NCBI GenBank assembly: GCA_013289985.1
Contig: JABCYW010000002.1
Location: 1-64,000 of the forward strand
Length of the DNA stretch: 64,000 bases
Direction of reading: 5' to 3'
Source of the DNA: Betaproteobacteria bacterium
GTDB taxonomy: Bacteria > Pseudomonadota > Gammaproteobacteria > Burkholderiales > Burkholderiaceae_C
The notes under the pieces were generated by a model. That model made no database searches. It was not told the origin of the DNA and saw nothing but the letters and a program-made list of their open reading frames with translations. Below, one piece after another: positions 1-9,262 of the stretch. Positions within the stretch are counted from its first letter, which is position 1. Every line of letters begins with the position of its first letter. The translations under genes were made by a program, and so were the position numbers.

Positions 1-1
1 G

Positions 2-460
2 ATCACGGCCGCCAACGCGTCGAGCATCTCGGACGGCGCCGCGGCGCTGGTGCTGATGCGCGAGTCCGACGCGGCGAAGTACGGCGCGAAGCCGATCGCC
101 CGCATCGCCGGCCACGCGGTGCACGCGCAGGCGCCCGAGTGGTTCTCCACGGCGCCCGCCGGCGCGATCGCCAAGGTGCTGAAGAAGACGGGCTGGAGCG
201 CCCAGTCGGTGGACCTGTGGGAAGTCAACGAGGCCTTCGCCGCCGTCACGATGGCCGCGATGAAGGAGTTCGACCTCGCGCACGACATCGTCAACGTGCA
301 TGGCGGCGCCTGCGCTCTGGGCCACCCGATCGGCGCCTCGGGCGCGCGCATCGTGGTGACGCTGCTGGGCGCCCTTCGCAAGCAGGGCAGGAAGCGCGGC
401 GTCGCGGCGCTGTGCATCGGCGGCGGCGAAGCCACGGCGATGGCGGTGGAGCTGCTGTAA
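2..460 (+). CDS. Acetyl-CoA C-acyltransferase (thiolase), 3' part
   Basis: C-terminal 152 residues of a thiolase, open at the left edge. Thiolases condense or cleave acyl-CoAs in beta-oxidation or acetoacetyl-CoA metabolism. Visible hallmarks are the NEAFA motif, the GGACALGHPIGASGARI block carrying the catalytic histidine, and the late CIGGGEA block with the second catalytic cysteine. The N-terminal domain with the nucleophilic cysteine lies outside the window, so acetoacetyl-CoA thiolase and longer-chain thiolase cannot be separated. The neighbours downstream (MaoC-like hydratase, SDR, acyl-CoA dehydrogenase) fit a small acyl-CoA degradation group on the same strand. Confidence 0.92.
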   Translation: MTAANASSISDGAAALVLMRESDAAKYGAKPIARIAGHAVHAQAPEWFSTAPAGAIAKVLKKTGWSAQSVDLWEVNEAFAAVTMAAMKEFDLAHDIVNVHGGACALGHPIGASGARIVVTLLGALRKQGRKRGVAALCIGGGEATAMAVELL

Positions 461-634
461 TCGGCCTGAAACCGGAGGCGAGCTTGAAACGGCGGGTAAC
501 GGTGAAAGGCCGTGTTCCGCATCCCCGATGCGGACCCGGCACACTGCGTGCCTTTGAATCGACAGCGGCGCGTCTGTCCGAACTCCCTCCGCGAGGACGA
601 CGTCGACTGTCCGCACCCGCAGAAGGCTCCCCCC

Positions 635-1117
635 ATGTCCATGACCGATTCCTCCACGATCATCGCCGACGAGTCCGCCATCGCCGCCCTGGTGCAGGTA
701 GGCGAACGCATCGAGCACGTCAGCCGTTTCACGCGCGAGGAGATCTCGCGCTTCGCCTTGCTCACGCTCGATTCGAACCCGGTGCACCACGACCGCGAGG
801 CGGCACGGCAGGCCGGCCTGTCCGACGTGATCGCCAGCGGCCAGCACACGTCCGCCCTGATGAGCGGCCTGGCCGCGACGTACTTCTCGCGGGCCGACGG
901 CGGCGTCGCGCGCTCGATGCTGTGCCTGCATTTCAACTTCGCCTATCGCGAGCCCATCTTTGCCGATTCCGACGTGACGATGCGCTGGGTGGTGGCCAGC
1001 ACCGAGTGGAACGCCAGCCTCGACGGCGTGATCGCGCAGATCGAGGGCAAGGCCACCGTCGCCAATGCACTGGCTGTGATCGCGCGCGGCACGGTACTGG
1101 TGCGCCGCGCGTCATGA
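635..1117 (+). CDS. MaoC-like hotdog-fold hydratase/dehydratase
   Basis: About 160 residues, the length of a single hotdog domain. The motif with Asp, Asn-Pro and His-His-Asp (DSNPVHHD, about residues 44-51), followed by a conserved Ala and Gly region (SDVIASGQHT), matches the active-site loop of (R)-specific enoyl-CoA hydratases and MaoC-type dehydratases, where Asp and His activate water. The ATG at 635 is chosen because the sequence upstream of it is not hotdog-like; a second ATG six bases later is also possible. Cytoplasmic. The substrate is probably an enoyl-CoA, inferred from the thiolase, SDR and acyl-CoA dehydrogenase neighbours. Confidence 0.75.
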   Translation: MSMTDSSTIIADESAIAALVQVGERIEHVSRFTREEISRFALLTLDSNPVHHDREAARQAGLSDVIASGQHTSALMSGLAATYFSRADGGVARSMLCLHFNFAYREPIFADSDVTMRWVVASTEWNASLDGVIAQIEGKATVANALAVIARGTVLVRRAS

Positions 1118-1139
1118 CGGTGAACGAAATGAGCGGGCG

Positions 1140-1661
1140 ATGAACCGCTGGCTGCTGCGTCCGCGGGTCATGGGGTGGATCGCCGCCGCGGTCTTCCTGT
1201 GCATCGCGCTGTTCCAGTGGCCGGCGAGTCCCGCGGCCAGCAGCCGTTTCGCCGCGCTGGCCGGCGCGCCGCCGTTCGACGAGCGGCCGGCCGGCTATAC
1301 CCTGTCGGGTGTCCTGGCGGCGCTCCACTCGCTGGGCCCCCAGGGGTTGGCCGACTACGCGGCCTACCGCACGCTGGACATGGTGTTCCCGTGGCTGCTG
1401 TGCGCGCTGGTGGCCGCCGTGATGCTGCGCCTGGACGCGCCGCGCGCCACGCTGTGGCCCTGGCTGGCGGCCATCGCCGACACGATCGAGAATGTGCTGC
1501 AGTGGCGCATCCTGCTCACCCGCGACGATCTCTCGCCCGAGCTCGTGCAGTGGGCCAGCGGCGTCACGCAGGTCAAGTTCGCGTTCTACGGCGGCATGCT
1601 GCTGATGCTGCTGGTCGTGGGCGTGCGCGCGCTGTGGCGCCAGCACCGCGCGCTGCGTTGA
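1140..1661 (+). CDS. Hypothetical inner-membrane protein
   Basis: 173 residues with about four hydrophobic segments: residues 10-28, 80-97, 102-120 (weaker) and 150-167. It is arginine-rich at the N-terminus (MNRWLLRPR) and at the C-terminal tail, consistent with a polytopic membrane protein having both ends in the cytoplasm. No recognised family motif is visible. It starts 22 bases after the hydratase stop and is followed after 25 bases by the SDR gene, so it probably belongs to the same transcript. No function is proposed. Confidence 0.7.
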   Translation: MNRWLLRPRVMGWIAAAVFLCIALFQWPASPAASSRFAALAGAPPFDERPAGYTLSGVLAALHSLGPQGLADYAAYRTLDMVFPWLLCALVAAVMLRLDAPRATLWPWLAAIADTIENVLQWRILLTRDDLSPELVQWASGVTQVKFAFYGGMLLMLLVVGVRALWRQHRALR

Positions 1662-1686
1662 GCGTCTTCCTTCGAAAGCCGACACC

Positions 1687-2370
1687 ATGTCTTCTCCTCC
1701 CGCCCGCAACGTCCTGATCGTCGGCGCCTCGCGCGGCCTCGGGCTGGAGTTCGTGCGCCAGTACCGCGCCGACGGCGCCCGCGTCACCGCCACGGCGCGC
1801 GACGACGCCGGCCTGGCCGCGATCGCGGCGCTCGGCGCCAAGCCGCTCAGGCTCGACGTGGCGGACGCGGCCAGCGCCTCCGGCCTCGCCTGGACGATCG
1901 CCGGCGAGGCCTTCGACACGATCTTCCACGTCTCGGGCGTCTACGGCCCGCGCAGCACCGGCCTGGAGCCGCCGTCGGTGGCCGACTTCGACGCGGTGAT
2001 GCACACCAACGTGCTGGGCGCGATGCGCGTGCTGCCGCAGGTGGCCGAGGCGCTGGCGCCCGGCGCGCGCATCGGCGTCGTCTCGTCGCGCATGGGCTCG
2101 ATCGGGCTGCGCGCCAGCACGGCCGGCTGGACGTACCGGGCCTCCAAGGCGGCCGTCAACTCGGTGGTGAAGGACGCCTCCCTCGCGCTGGCCGGCCGCG
2201 CGCTGTGCGTCGCGTTCCACCCCGGCTGGGTGCGCACCGAGATGGGCGGCGCCGATGCCGACATCGACGCCTCCGAATCGATCGCCGGCATGCGCCGCGC
2301 GATCGCCGCCCTCCGCCCGGAGGACACCGGCAGCTTCCTGAACTACGACGGGACGCCGCTGGCCTGGTGA
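1687..2370 (+). CDS. SDR family oxidoreductase
   Basis: 227 residues, typical for a classical short-chain dehydrogenase. The N-terminal Rossmann motif GASRGLG (residues 13-19) binds NAD(P). A VSSRMGS stretch supplies the catalytic serine and a YRASK segment gives the Tyr-x-x-x-Lys pair. It resembles the C-factor/sniffer branch of SDRs. The reaction is NAD(P)-dependent oxidation or reduction of an alcohol or ketone; the substrate is unknown. Its position just before an acyl-CoA dehydrogenase suggests a role in acyl-chain metabolism, but this is inference only. Confidence 0.87.
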   Translation: MSSPPARNVLIVGASRGLGLEFVRQYRADGARVTATARDDAGLAAIAALGAKPLRLDVADAASASGLAWTIAGEAFDTIFHVSGVYGPRSTGLEPPSVADFDAVMHTNVLGAMRVLPQVAEALAPGARIGVVSSRMGSIGLRASTAGWTYRASKAAVNSVVKDASLALAGRALCVAFHPGWVRTEMGGADADIDASESIAGMRRAIAALRPEDTGSFLNYDGTPLAW

Positions 2371-2400
2371 CATCGAACAACGACTGAGCAAGAGACAACC

Positions 2401-3534
2401 ATGTACCTCTCCGAAGACCATCGCGCCGTGCAGGACGCCGTCCGCGCCTTCGTGCGCGACCGCATCGCGCCCAAGGCCGCGGCCTGGGATCGCGACTGCC
2501 ACTTCCCGCGCGACGAACTGCGCGGGCTGGCCGAACTGGGCTGCTACGGCATCGCGGTGCCGGTCGAATGGGACGGCGCGGGGCTGGACTACCTCTCGGT
2601 GTCGCTGATCCTCGAGGAGATCGCCGCCGGCGACGGCGCCACCTCCACCATCATCAGCGTCACCAACTGCCCGGTGAACACGATCATGATGGCGTTCGCC
2701 AACGCCGAGCAGAAGGAGCGCTTCCTCAAGCCGCTGGCGCGCGGCGAGATGCTGGGCGCGTTCTGCCTGACCGAGCCGCACGTGGGCTCGGAGGCCGGGG
2801 GCCTGCGCACCACCGCCGTGAAGGCCGGCGACCAGTACGTGCTCAATGGCGTCAAGCAGTTCATCACCAGCGGCAAGAACGGCGACGTCGCGATCGTGAT
2901 GGCGGTCACCGACAAGGCCGCCGGCAAGAAGGGCATCAGCGCCTTCCTGGTGCCGACGAACACGCCCGGCTACGTGGTGGCGCGCATCGAGGAGAAGATG
3001 GGCCAGCACGCGAGCGACACCGCGCAGATCCTGTTCGAGGACTGCCGCATCCCGTCGGCCAACCTGATCGGCGAGGAGGGCCAGGGCCTGAAGATCGCGC
3101 TGTCCGGGCTGGAGGGCGGGCGTATCGGCATCGCGTCGCAGGCCGTGGGCATGGCGCGCGCGGCCTTCGAGGCGGCCGTGGCCTACGCCAAGGACCGCGT
3201 GGCCTTCGCCAAGCCCATCTTCGAGCACCAGGCGATCCAGTTCAAGCTGGCCGACATGGCCACGCAGATCGAGGCGGCGCGCCAGCTGATCCATCACGCG
3301 GCGAGCCTGAAGGACGCCGGCCAGCCGTGCCTGAAGGAGGCCGCGATGGCCAAGCTGTTCGCCAGCGAGATGGCCGAGCGCGTGTGCTCCGCGGCCATCC
3401 AGGTGTTCGGCGGCTACGGCTACACCACCGACTTCCCGGTGGAGCGCATCTACCGCGACGTGCGCGTGTGCCAGATCTACGAAGGCACGTCCGAAGTCCA
3501 GAAGATCCTCATCGGGCGAGCCCTGGCGCTGTGA
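2401..3534 (+). CDS. Acyl-CoA dehydrogenase
   Basis: 377 residues, the usual length of short/medium-chain acyl-CoA dehydrogenases. N-terminal helical domain, a middle FAD-binding segment with the CLTEPHVGSEAGG motif (about residues 122-134) and ITSGK, and a C-terminal domain with QVFGGYGYTTDFPVERIYRD. The YEGTSEVQ motif near the C-terminus carries the catalytic glutamate found in short-chain enzymes. It oxidises acyl-CoA to 2-enoyl-CoA and passes electrons to ETF. A sequence AAGAGACAACC just before the ATG is a plausible ribosome site. The liu operon in this window has no isovaleryl-CoA dehydrogenase of its own, but this gene lies 13 kb away and cannot be assigned that role from sequence. Confidence 0.92.
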   Translation: MYLSEDHRAVQDAVRAFVRDRIAPKAAAWDRDCHFPRDELRGLAELGCYGIAVPVEWDGAGLDYLSVSLILEEIAAGDGATSTIISVTNCPVNTIMMAFANAEQKERFLKPLARGEMLGAFCLTEPHVGSEAGGLRTTAVKAGDQYVLNGVKQFITSGKNGDVAIVMAVTDKAAGKKGISAFLVPTNTPGYVVARIEEKMGQHASDTAQILFEDCRIPSANLIGEEGQGLKIALSGLEGGRIGIASQAVGMARAAFEAAVAYAKDRVAFAKPIFEHQAIQFKLADMATQIEAARQLIHHAASLKDAGQPCLKEAAMAKLFASEMAERVCSAAIQVFGGYGYTTDFPVERIYRDVRVCQIYEGTSEVQKILIGRALAL

Positions 3535-3569
3535 AGCCGCTGCTGGTCTCGAGGAGAGGCATCCACCCG

Positions 3570-4148
3570 ATGCCGTCTTCAAGAAAGATGAGCGCCTGGC
3601 TGCAGATCGACGGCTCGCTCAGCGCGCGCATCGCGTCGGTGAGCGGCAGGCTCGCGGTGCGCGTGCTGCGCCAGGGCCGGGTGCGGCTGCAGCCGGCCGA
3701 GGCGCAGCGGCTGCGCTGTCCCGCCGGCGCGGCCGCGCACGGTCGCGAGGTGATCCTGCTGGCCGACGGCGTGCCGGTGGTCTATGCGCGGTCGGTGCTG
3801 CAGGCGGTGCACGCCCGCGGCACGTGGAAGGCGATCCGCGGGCTGGGCAACCGGGCGCTGGCCGACCTGCTGTTCGGGCTGCCGGCGGCGCAACGCTCGA
3901 GCTTCGAGTTCGCGCGCTTCGCGCCGGGGTCGGGCCTGGCCGCCACCGTGCATCGGCGCTGGCGCGACGCGACGGGCACCGATTGGGGCCGGCGCGAGGT
4001 CTGGGCGCGCTGCTCCGTGTTCAGGCGGCGCGGCGCGCCGTTGCTGGTCACCGAGTGCTTCGCGCCCGCGATCGCGGTGTTCGACGCGCCGAAACGCGCG
4101 CGCGCCGTGCCCTGGCGGCCGCCCGCGCGGCGCGAACCTGCGGGTTAG
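3570..4148 (+). CDS. ubiC: Chorismate--pyruvate lyase
   Basis: 192 residues, close to the family length of about 165-200. UbiC removes pyruvate from chorismate to give 4-hydroxybenzoate, the first committed step of ubiquinone synthesis. The late block REVWARCSVF...LLVTECFAP matches the family's arginine and glutamate active-site region, and the middle block RGLGNRALADLLF is also characteristic. A GAGGAGAGG ribosome site sits about ten bases before the chosen ATG. It lies 35 bases after the acyl-CoA dehydrogenase with no other ubi gene nearby; the ubiquinone hydroxylase coq7 is 55 kb away. Confidence 0.82.
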   Translation: MPSSRKMSAWLQIDGSLSARIASVSGRLAVRVLRQGRVRLQPAEAQRLRCPAGAAAHGREVILLADGVPVVYARSVLQAVHARGTWKAIRGLGNRALADLLFGLPAAQRSSFEFARFAPGSGLAATVHRRWRDATGTDWGRREVWARCSVFRRRGAPLLVTECFAPAIAVFDAPKRARAVPWRPPARREPAG

Positions 4149-4412
4149 CCCGGACCCTCGCCGTAGCCGGCCCGTATTTCGGAACCCGTCCGCTGCAGTT
4201 CGTCGCAAACGCCGGGCATCCCGCGACCATCGAGGGAACCATTGACGCCGTGGCGACCCTCAAGTCGTCATGTTGAAAAGTTGCAGGCCGCGCGGCTTCC
4301 CGCTGCGCGGCGGCAGGCCGTCTCCGGGCGGCCGCGGCCTGTACCGCCGGCGCTCCAAGAGAGTGCTTCCACGGTCGGGCTGAACACCGTCAATCCCACC
4401 CGAGGACGCCCC

Positions 4413-6449
4413 TTGAATCCCTTTCGCCCCGCCACGCTGGTGGCTGTCGTTGCGCTGGCCATGGCCGCGCAAGCCGCCGTCGGCGCACCGTCGCCCGCCG
4501 TCACCCACACCGGCCTGGACAAGTCGGGCATGGATCCCGCCGTGCGACCGCAGGACGACCTGTTCCTCGCGATGAACGGGGGCTGGCTCGCCAGCACCGG
4601 GATCCCGGCCGACAAGACGGCCTGGGGCGCGGTCTACGAAATGCGTCAACTCTCCGACCAGCGCGTCAAGGGCATCGTCGAGGAGCTCGCCGCCAAGCCG
4701 CAGGCCGCCGGCTCCGTCAGCGCCAAGATCGGCGACTTCTACTCGAGCTACATGGACACCGCGGCCATCGACGCCGCCGGCATCCGGCCGCTGGCGCCGT
4801 TCAAGGCGCAGGTGTCGGCCGTGAAGAACAAGAAGGACCTGGTCCTGCTGATGGGCCGCTGGGCCGGCGTCATGGACATGCCGCTGGGCCTGGGCGTCGG
4901 CCCCGACGCCAAGGAGCCCGGCGTCTATTCGGCCGGCGCCGATCAGGGCGGCCTGGGGCTGGACGATCGCGACTACTACCTCAAGGCCGACGAGCGCTTC
5001 GCGAAGGCGCGCGCCGCCTACGCCACGTACCTGCACGCGATCCTGGCGCTGGACGGCGACAGGAACGCCGTCATGGACGCCAGGTCGGTGATGGCGCTGG
5101 AGACGAAGATCGCCACGGCGCAGTGGTCCAAGGAGGCCAACCGCGACCCGGTCAAGACGTACAACCCCATGACGCCGGCGGAGCTGGCGGCCCACGCGCC
5201 GTCCGTCGACTGGAAGGCCTGGCTCGCGGCCGGCGAGTTGCCCGACGCGCCGTTCGTCTCGATCTCGCAGCCCAGCTACGCATGGGCGCTGGCCAAGCTG
5301 GTCAAGGACGAGCCTCTGGACGTCTGGAAGGCCTACCTGCGCGTTCGCCTGCTCGACGCGAATGCGCGCATCCTGCCGGCCGCCTTCCGCGACGCGAGCT
5401 ACCAGTTCCACGACGTCGCGATCACCGGCGTCAACCAGGACCAGCCGCGCTGGCAGCGTGGCGTGGCCAGCGTCAACGCGGCGCTCGGCGAGGCCGTCGG
5501 CCAGGTCTACGTGGCGCGCTACTTCCCGCCGGCCTACAAGGCGCGCATGGTGGAGCTGGTGGACAACCTGCTCAAGGCCTATTCGCAGTCCATCGACAAC
5601 CTCACGTGGATGAGCCCGGCCACCAAGGTCGAGGCGCACGCCAAGCTGGCCAAGTACGGCGTCAAGATCGGCTATCCCGATGTCTGGCGCGACTACGGCG
5701 CCCTCGAGGTGAAGGCCGGCGACCCGGTGGGCAACCGGGCGCGCGCCGCGCAGTTCCTGTACCAGCGCCGTGCCGTCCGCAACGGCAAGCCGGTGGATCG
5801 CACCGAGTGGAGCATGACGCCGCAGACGGTCAACGCCTACTACGCACCCGACCGCAACGAGGTCGTGTTCCCGGCCGCCATCCTGCAGCCGCCGCTGTTC
5901 GACATGCAAGCCGACGACGCCGTCAACTACGGCGCCATCGGCGCCATCATCGGCCACGAGATCAGCCACGGTTTCGACGACCAGGGCAGCCAGTACGACG
6001 GCGACGGCCGGCTGCGCAACTGGTGGACGGCCGACGACCGCAAGGCGTTCGACGCCATCACGTCCAGGCTCGACGCGCAGTACTCGGCCTACGAGCCGCT
6101 GCCCGGCACGCACCTGAACGGCAAGCTCACGCTGGGCGAGAACATCGCCGACCTGTCGGGCCTGCAGATCTCCTACAAGGCCTGGAAGCTGTCGCTGGGC
6201 GGCAAGCCGGCGCCGGTGATCGACGGCGTCACCGGCGAGCAGCGCTTCTACTACGGCTTCGCGCAGGAGTGGCGGTCGAAGACGCGCGACGCGCGCGCGC
6301 TGCAGCTCATCGTGATCGATCCCCACTCCCCGGCGAGCTTCCGCGCCGACGGCGCGGCGATCAACAGCGATGGCTTCCACGAGGCGTTCGGCACCAAGCC
6401 GGGCGACCGGATGTGGAAGGCGCCGGAAGACCGGTTGCGCCTCTGGTAG
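4413..6449 (+). CDS. Secreted M13 family zinc metallopeptidase (first of tandem pair)
   Basis: 678 residues from a TTG start, chosen because LNPFRPATLVAVVALAMA matches the N-terminus of the next gene and forms a clean signal peptide ending near VGA; GAGGACG upstream is a possible ribosome site. M13 peptidases (neprilysin/PepO type) cut short peptides in the periplasm or outside the cell. Zinc-site motif HEISH is at residues 515-519, the third ligand glutamate is in ENIAD at about 576-580, and NAYYAPDRNE before them is the substrate-backbone NAY motif. The C-terminus ends in a Trp of the WKAPEDRLRLW type. Complete and probably active. Strongly similar to the following gene. Confidence 0.92.
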   Translation: MNPFRPATLVAVVALAMAAQAAVGAPSPAVTHTGLDKSGMDPAVRPQDDLFLAMNGGWLASTGIPADKTAWGAVYEMRQLSDQRVKGIVEELAAKPQAAGSVSAKIGDFYSSYMDTAAIDAAGIRPLAPFKAQVSAVKNKKDLVLLMGRWAGVMDMPLGLGVGPDAKEPGVYSAGADQGGLGLDDRDYYLKADERFAKARAAYATYLHAILALDGDRNAVMDARSVMALETKIATAQWSKEANRDPVKTYNPMTPAELAAHAPSVDWKAWLAAGELPDAPFVSISQPSYAWALAKLVKDEPLDVWKAYLRVRLLDANARILPAAFRDASYQFHDVAITGVNQDQPRWQRGVASVNAALGEAVGQVYVARYFPPAYKARMVELVDNLLKAYSQSIDNLTWMSPATKVEAHAKLAKYGVKIGYPDVWRDYGALEVKAGDPVGNRARAAQFLYQRRAVRNGKPVDRTEWSMTPQTVNAYYAPDRNEVVFPAAILQPPLFDMQADDAVNYGAIGAIIGHEISHGFDDQGSQYDGDGRLRNWWTADDRKAFDAITSRLDAQYSAYEPLPGTHLNGKLTLGENIADLSGLQISYKAWKLSLGGKPAPVIDGVTGEQRFYYGFAQEWRSKTRDARALQLIVIDPHSPASFRADGAAINSDGFHEAFGTKPGDRMWKAPEDRLRLW

Positions 6450-6522
6450 CCCGGCTGTCCCTTTCGAAGAAGACGGCGGCCGCCCCGGCTCGCCGCGTCC
6501 ACCACCACCGAGGAAAATCCTG

Positions 6523-8586
6523 ATGCGTCCCTTCCGTCCCGCGACCCTGGTCGTCGCCCTGTCCCTGACCTTCGCGGCCGACCTGTCCATCGGCGCGGCG
6601 CCGCTGACCGTCGCTCCCGCAGCCGTCGCCCAGTCGCCGCTGACCTCGGGCCTGGACAAGTCCGGCATGGACACCAGCGTGCGTCCGCAGGACAGCCTGT
6701 TCGGCGCGATGAACGGCACCTGGGTGAAGAACATGCAGCTCCCGGCGGACAAGGCCGACTACGGCACGTTCACGATGCTCGACGACCAGTCCAACGAACG
6801 CGTCAGGAAGATCATCGAAGGCCTGGCCGGCAAGCCGCAGGCGCCCGGCACCGCCGGCGCCAAGATCGCCGACTTCTACAACAGCTACATGGACACCGCG
6901 GCCATCGACGCCGCCGGCATGCGTCCGCTGTGGCCGTACCTGGCGCAGGTCGACGCCGTCAAGACCCGGGCCGACCTGATGCGCCTGATGGGCCAGTGGG
7001 TCTCGTTCGTCGACCTGCCGATGGGCCTGGGCGTGGGCCCCGACGCGAAGGATCCGACCGTGTACTCGGCCGCTGCCGGCCAGGCCGGGCTCGGCCTGGG
7101 CGAGCGCGACTATTACCTGAACAAGGACGCGCGATTCGCGAAGGCTCGCACGGCCTACGTGGAGTACGTCCGCAAGATGCTGGCCGCGCAGGGCAGCAAG
7201 AACGCGAAGGTCGAGGCCGCCGCGGTGATGGGCCTCGAGACCAAGCTGGCCAAGGCGCAGTGGGCGCCCGAACAGCTGCGCGATCCCGTCAAGGGCTACA
7301 ACCCGCTGACGGTCGCCCAGATCGCCGCCAAGGCGCCAGACGCCGACTGGAAGGACTTCTTCGCCGCCGGCGAGCTGGCCGATGCGCCGTTCGTCTCCAT
7401 CGGCCAGCCGAGCTACGCCCAGGCGATGGCCAGGCTGGTCCGATCCGAACCGCTGGACGTGTGGAAGGCCTACCTGCGCGCGCACCTGATCGACGCCGTC
7501 GCGCTGGAGCTGCCGGCCGACGTGCGCGAGGCGCGCTTCCAGTTCCACGGCGTCGCGATGAGCGGCGTCAAGACCGACCGCGCGCGCTGGGAGCGTGCCG
7601 TGCGCACCGTCAACGGTTCGATGGGCGAGGCCGTCGGCCAGCTCTACGTGGCCGAATATTTCCCGCCCGCGTACAAGGCGCGCATGGTGGAGCTGGTGGA
7701 CAACCTGATGAAGGCCTACGCGCAGTCCATCGACGGCCTCGCGTGGATGAGCCCGGCCACCAAGGTCGAGGCCCACGCCAAGCTGGCCAAGTACGGCATC
7801 AAGATCGGCTACCCCGACACGTGGCGCGACTACACGGCGCTCGACGTCAAGTCCGGCGACCCGCTGGGCAACGCCGTGCGTGCCGCGCAGTTCGAGTACC
7901 ACCGCCAGGTGGCGCGCAACTCCAAGCCGGTCGATCGCACCGAGTGGGGCATGACGCCGCAGACGGTCAACGCGTACTACGACCCGACCAAGAACGAGAT
8001 CGTGTTCCCGGCCGCCATCCTTCAACCGCCGTTCTTCGACATGAAGGCCGACGACGCGGCCAACTACGGCGCGATCGGCGCCATCATCGGCCACGAGATC
8101 AGCCACGGCTTCGACGACGAAGGCAGCCAGTACGACGGCGACGGCAAGCTGCGCAACTGGTGGACCGCCGACGATCGCAAGGCCTTCGACGCCGTCACGT
8201 CCAGGCTCGACGCGCAGTTCTCGGCCTACGAGCCGCTGCCCGGCGTGCACGTCAAGGGCAAGCTGACGATGGGCGAGAACATCGCCGACCTGTCCGGCCT
8301 GCAGATCGCCTTCAAGGCCTGGAAGCTGTCGCTGGACGGCAAGCCGGCGCCGGTGATCGACGGCCTCACCGGCGAGCAGCGCTTCTACTACGCGTTCTCG
8401 CAATCGTGGCGCGAGAAGGTGCGCGACGAGGCGCTGCTCAACCAGGTCACCACCGACCCGCATTCGCCGGGCCAGTTCCGGGCCGACGGCGCGTCGATCA
8501 ACAGCGACGGCTTCCACGAGGCGTTCGCCACCAAGCCGGGCGACAAGCTCTGGAAGGCGCCGGCCGATCGGATCCGTCTCTGGTGA
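6523..8586 (+). CDS. Secreted M13 family zinc metallopeptidase (second of tandem pair)
   Basis: 687 residues. Signal peptide MRPFRPATLVVALSLTFAAD up to about residue 30, then the same GLDKSGMDTSVRPQDSLFGAMNG start of the mature protein as in its neighbour. Catalytic HEISH at 524-528, ENIAD downstream, NAYYDPTKNE before. It lies 73 bases after the first copy and both are probably co-transcribed. The two proteins are nearly identical over the catalytic half and more divergent in the N-terminal half, consistent with an old tandem duplication followed by specialisation of the lid domain, which controls peptide size. GAGGAAAATCCTG precedes the ATG. Confidence 0.93.
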   Translation: MRPFRPATLVVALSLTFAADLSIGAAPLTVAPAAVAQSPLTSGLDKSGMDTSVRPQDSLFGAMNGTWVKNMQLPADKADYGTFTMLDDQSNERVRKIIEGLAGKPQAPGTAGAKIADFYNSYMDTAAIDAAGMRPLWPYLAQVDAVKTRADLMRLMGQWVSFVDLPMGLGVGPDAKDPTVYSAAAGQAGLGLGERDYYLNKDARFAKARTAYVEYVRKMLAAQGSKNAKVEAAAVMGLETKLAKAQWAPEQLRDPVKGYNPLTVAQIAAKAPDADWKDFFAAGELADAPFVSIGQPSYAQAMARLVRSEPLDVWKAYLRAHLIDAVALELPADVREARFQFHGVAMSGVKTDRARWERAVRTVNGSMGEAVGQLYVAEYFPPAYKARMVELVDNLMKAYAQSIDGLAWMSPATKVEAHAKLAKYGIKIGYPDTWRDYTALDVKSGDPLGNAVRAAQFEYHRQVARNSKPVDRTEWGMTPQTVNAYYDPTKNEIVFPAAILQPPFFDMKADDAANYGAIGAIIGHEISHGFDDEGSQYDGDGKLRNWWTADDRKAFDAVTSRLDAQFSAYEPLPGVHVKGKLTMGENIADLSGLQIAFKAWKLSLDGKPAPVIDGLTGEQRFYYAFSQSWREKVRDEALLNQVTTDPHSPGQFRADGASINSDGFHEAFATKPGDKLWKAPADRIRLW

Positions 8587-8587
8587 C

Positions 8588-9244
8588 ATGATGCGGGGGA
8601 TGAACGAGTCCCTGCTTCCCGAACTCCCCGCCAGCGCGCGCATCCGCGCGAACGAGCTGATCAAGCGCAGCGGCCGCGCGCTGCTGGGCCTGGTCGGCCC
8701 GCCGGGCTCCGGCAAGTCCACGCTGGCGGCGGCGCTGCAGGCGGAGTTCGCGAGCGTGGCGCAGGTGGTGCCCATGGACGGCTTCCACCTGGCCAACGCC
8801 GAACTCGAGCGCCTGGGCCGGCGCGCGCGCAAGGGCGCGCCCGACACCTTCGACTCGGCCGGCTACGTGGCGCTGCTGCGCCGGCTGCTGGCGCAGGCCG
8901 ACGACGAGATCGTCTACGCCCCCGAGTTCCGGCGCGAGATCGAGGAGCCCATCGCCAGCGCGATTCCCATCCACGCCCGCACGCAACTGGTCATCACCGA
9001 GGGCAACTACCTGCTTCTCGAGGAGGGTCCGTGGGCGCGGGTGAGGGAGCTGCTGGACGAGATCTGGTATGTGGACGTCGACGACGCGCTGCGCATCGAC
9101 CGCCTCACGCAACGCCACCAGCAGTTCGGCCGCAGCGCCGAGGACGCCGCCGCGTGGGTGGCGGGCACCGACGAGCCGAACGCGCGCCTGATCGAGGCGT
9201 CGCGGGCGCGGGCGTCGTTCGTGTTCCGCTGGGACGACGACTGA
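8588..9244 (+). CDS. Uridine kinase-like P-loop kinase
   Basis: 218 residues. Walker A motif GPPGSGKST at residues 38-46, then VVPMDGFHLANAEL, the substrate-binding Asp-Gly-Phe-His motif of the phosphoribulokinase/uridine kinase/pantothenate kinase group, and FDSAGYVALL and EGNYLLLE typical of the 'nucleoside/nucleotide kinase' family. It probably phosphorylates a nucleoside, sugar or vitamin; the substrate cannot be read from the sequence. It starts two bases after the peptidase stop; a second in-frame ATG at 8600 is an alternative start. It converges with the oxidoreductase gene that follows. Confidence 0.8.
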   Translation: MMRGMNESLLPELPASARIRANELIKRSGRALLGLVGPPGSGKSTLAAALQAEFASVAQVVPMDGFHLANAELERLGRRARKGAPDTFDSAGYVALLRRLLAQADDEIVYAPEFRREIEEPIASAIPIHARTQLVITEGNYLLLEEGPWARVRELLDEIWYVDVDDALRIDRLTQRHQQFGRSAEDAAAWVAGTDEPNARLIEASRARASFVFRWDDD

Positions 9245-9262
9245 CCAGCTGCCCGCGGCCCG

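Noticed and set aside
1573-3582. 669-residue open frame antisense to the SDR and acyl-CoA dehydrogenase genes
   Set aside because: Shadow of the two real genes, with no ribosome site or recognisable motif.
4260-6752. Very long open frame on the minus strand opposite the first M13 peptidase (and a similar one at 6361-8847)
   Set aside because: Arises from high-GC codon bias opposite a real gene; the translation is Arg/Val/Gly/His-rich low-complexity sequence with no domain.
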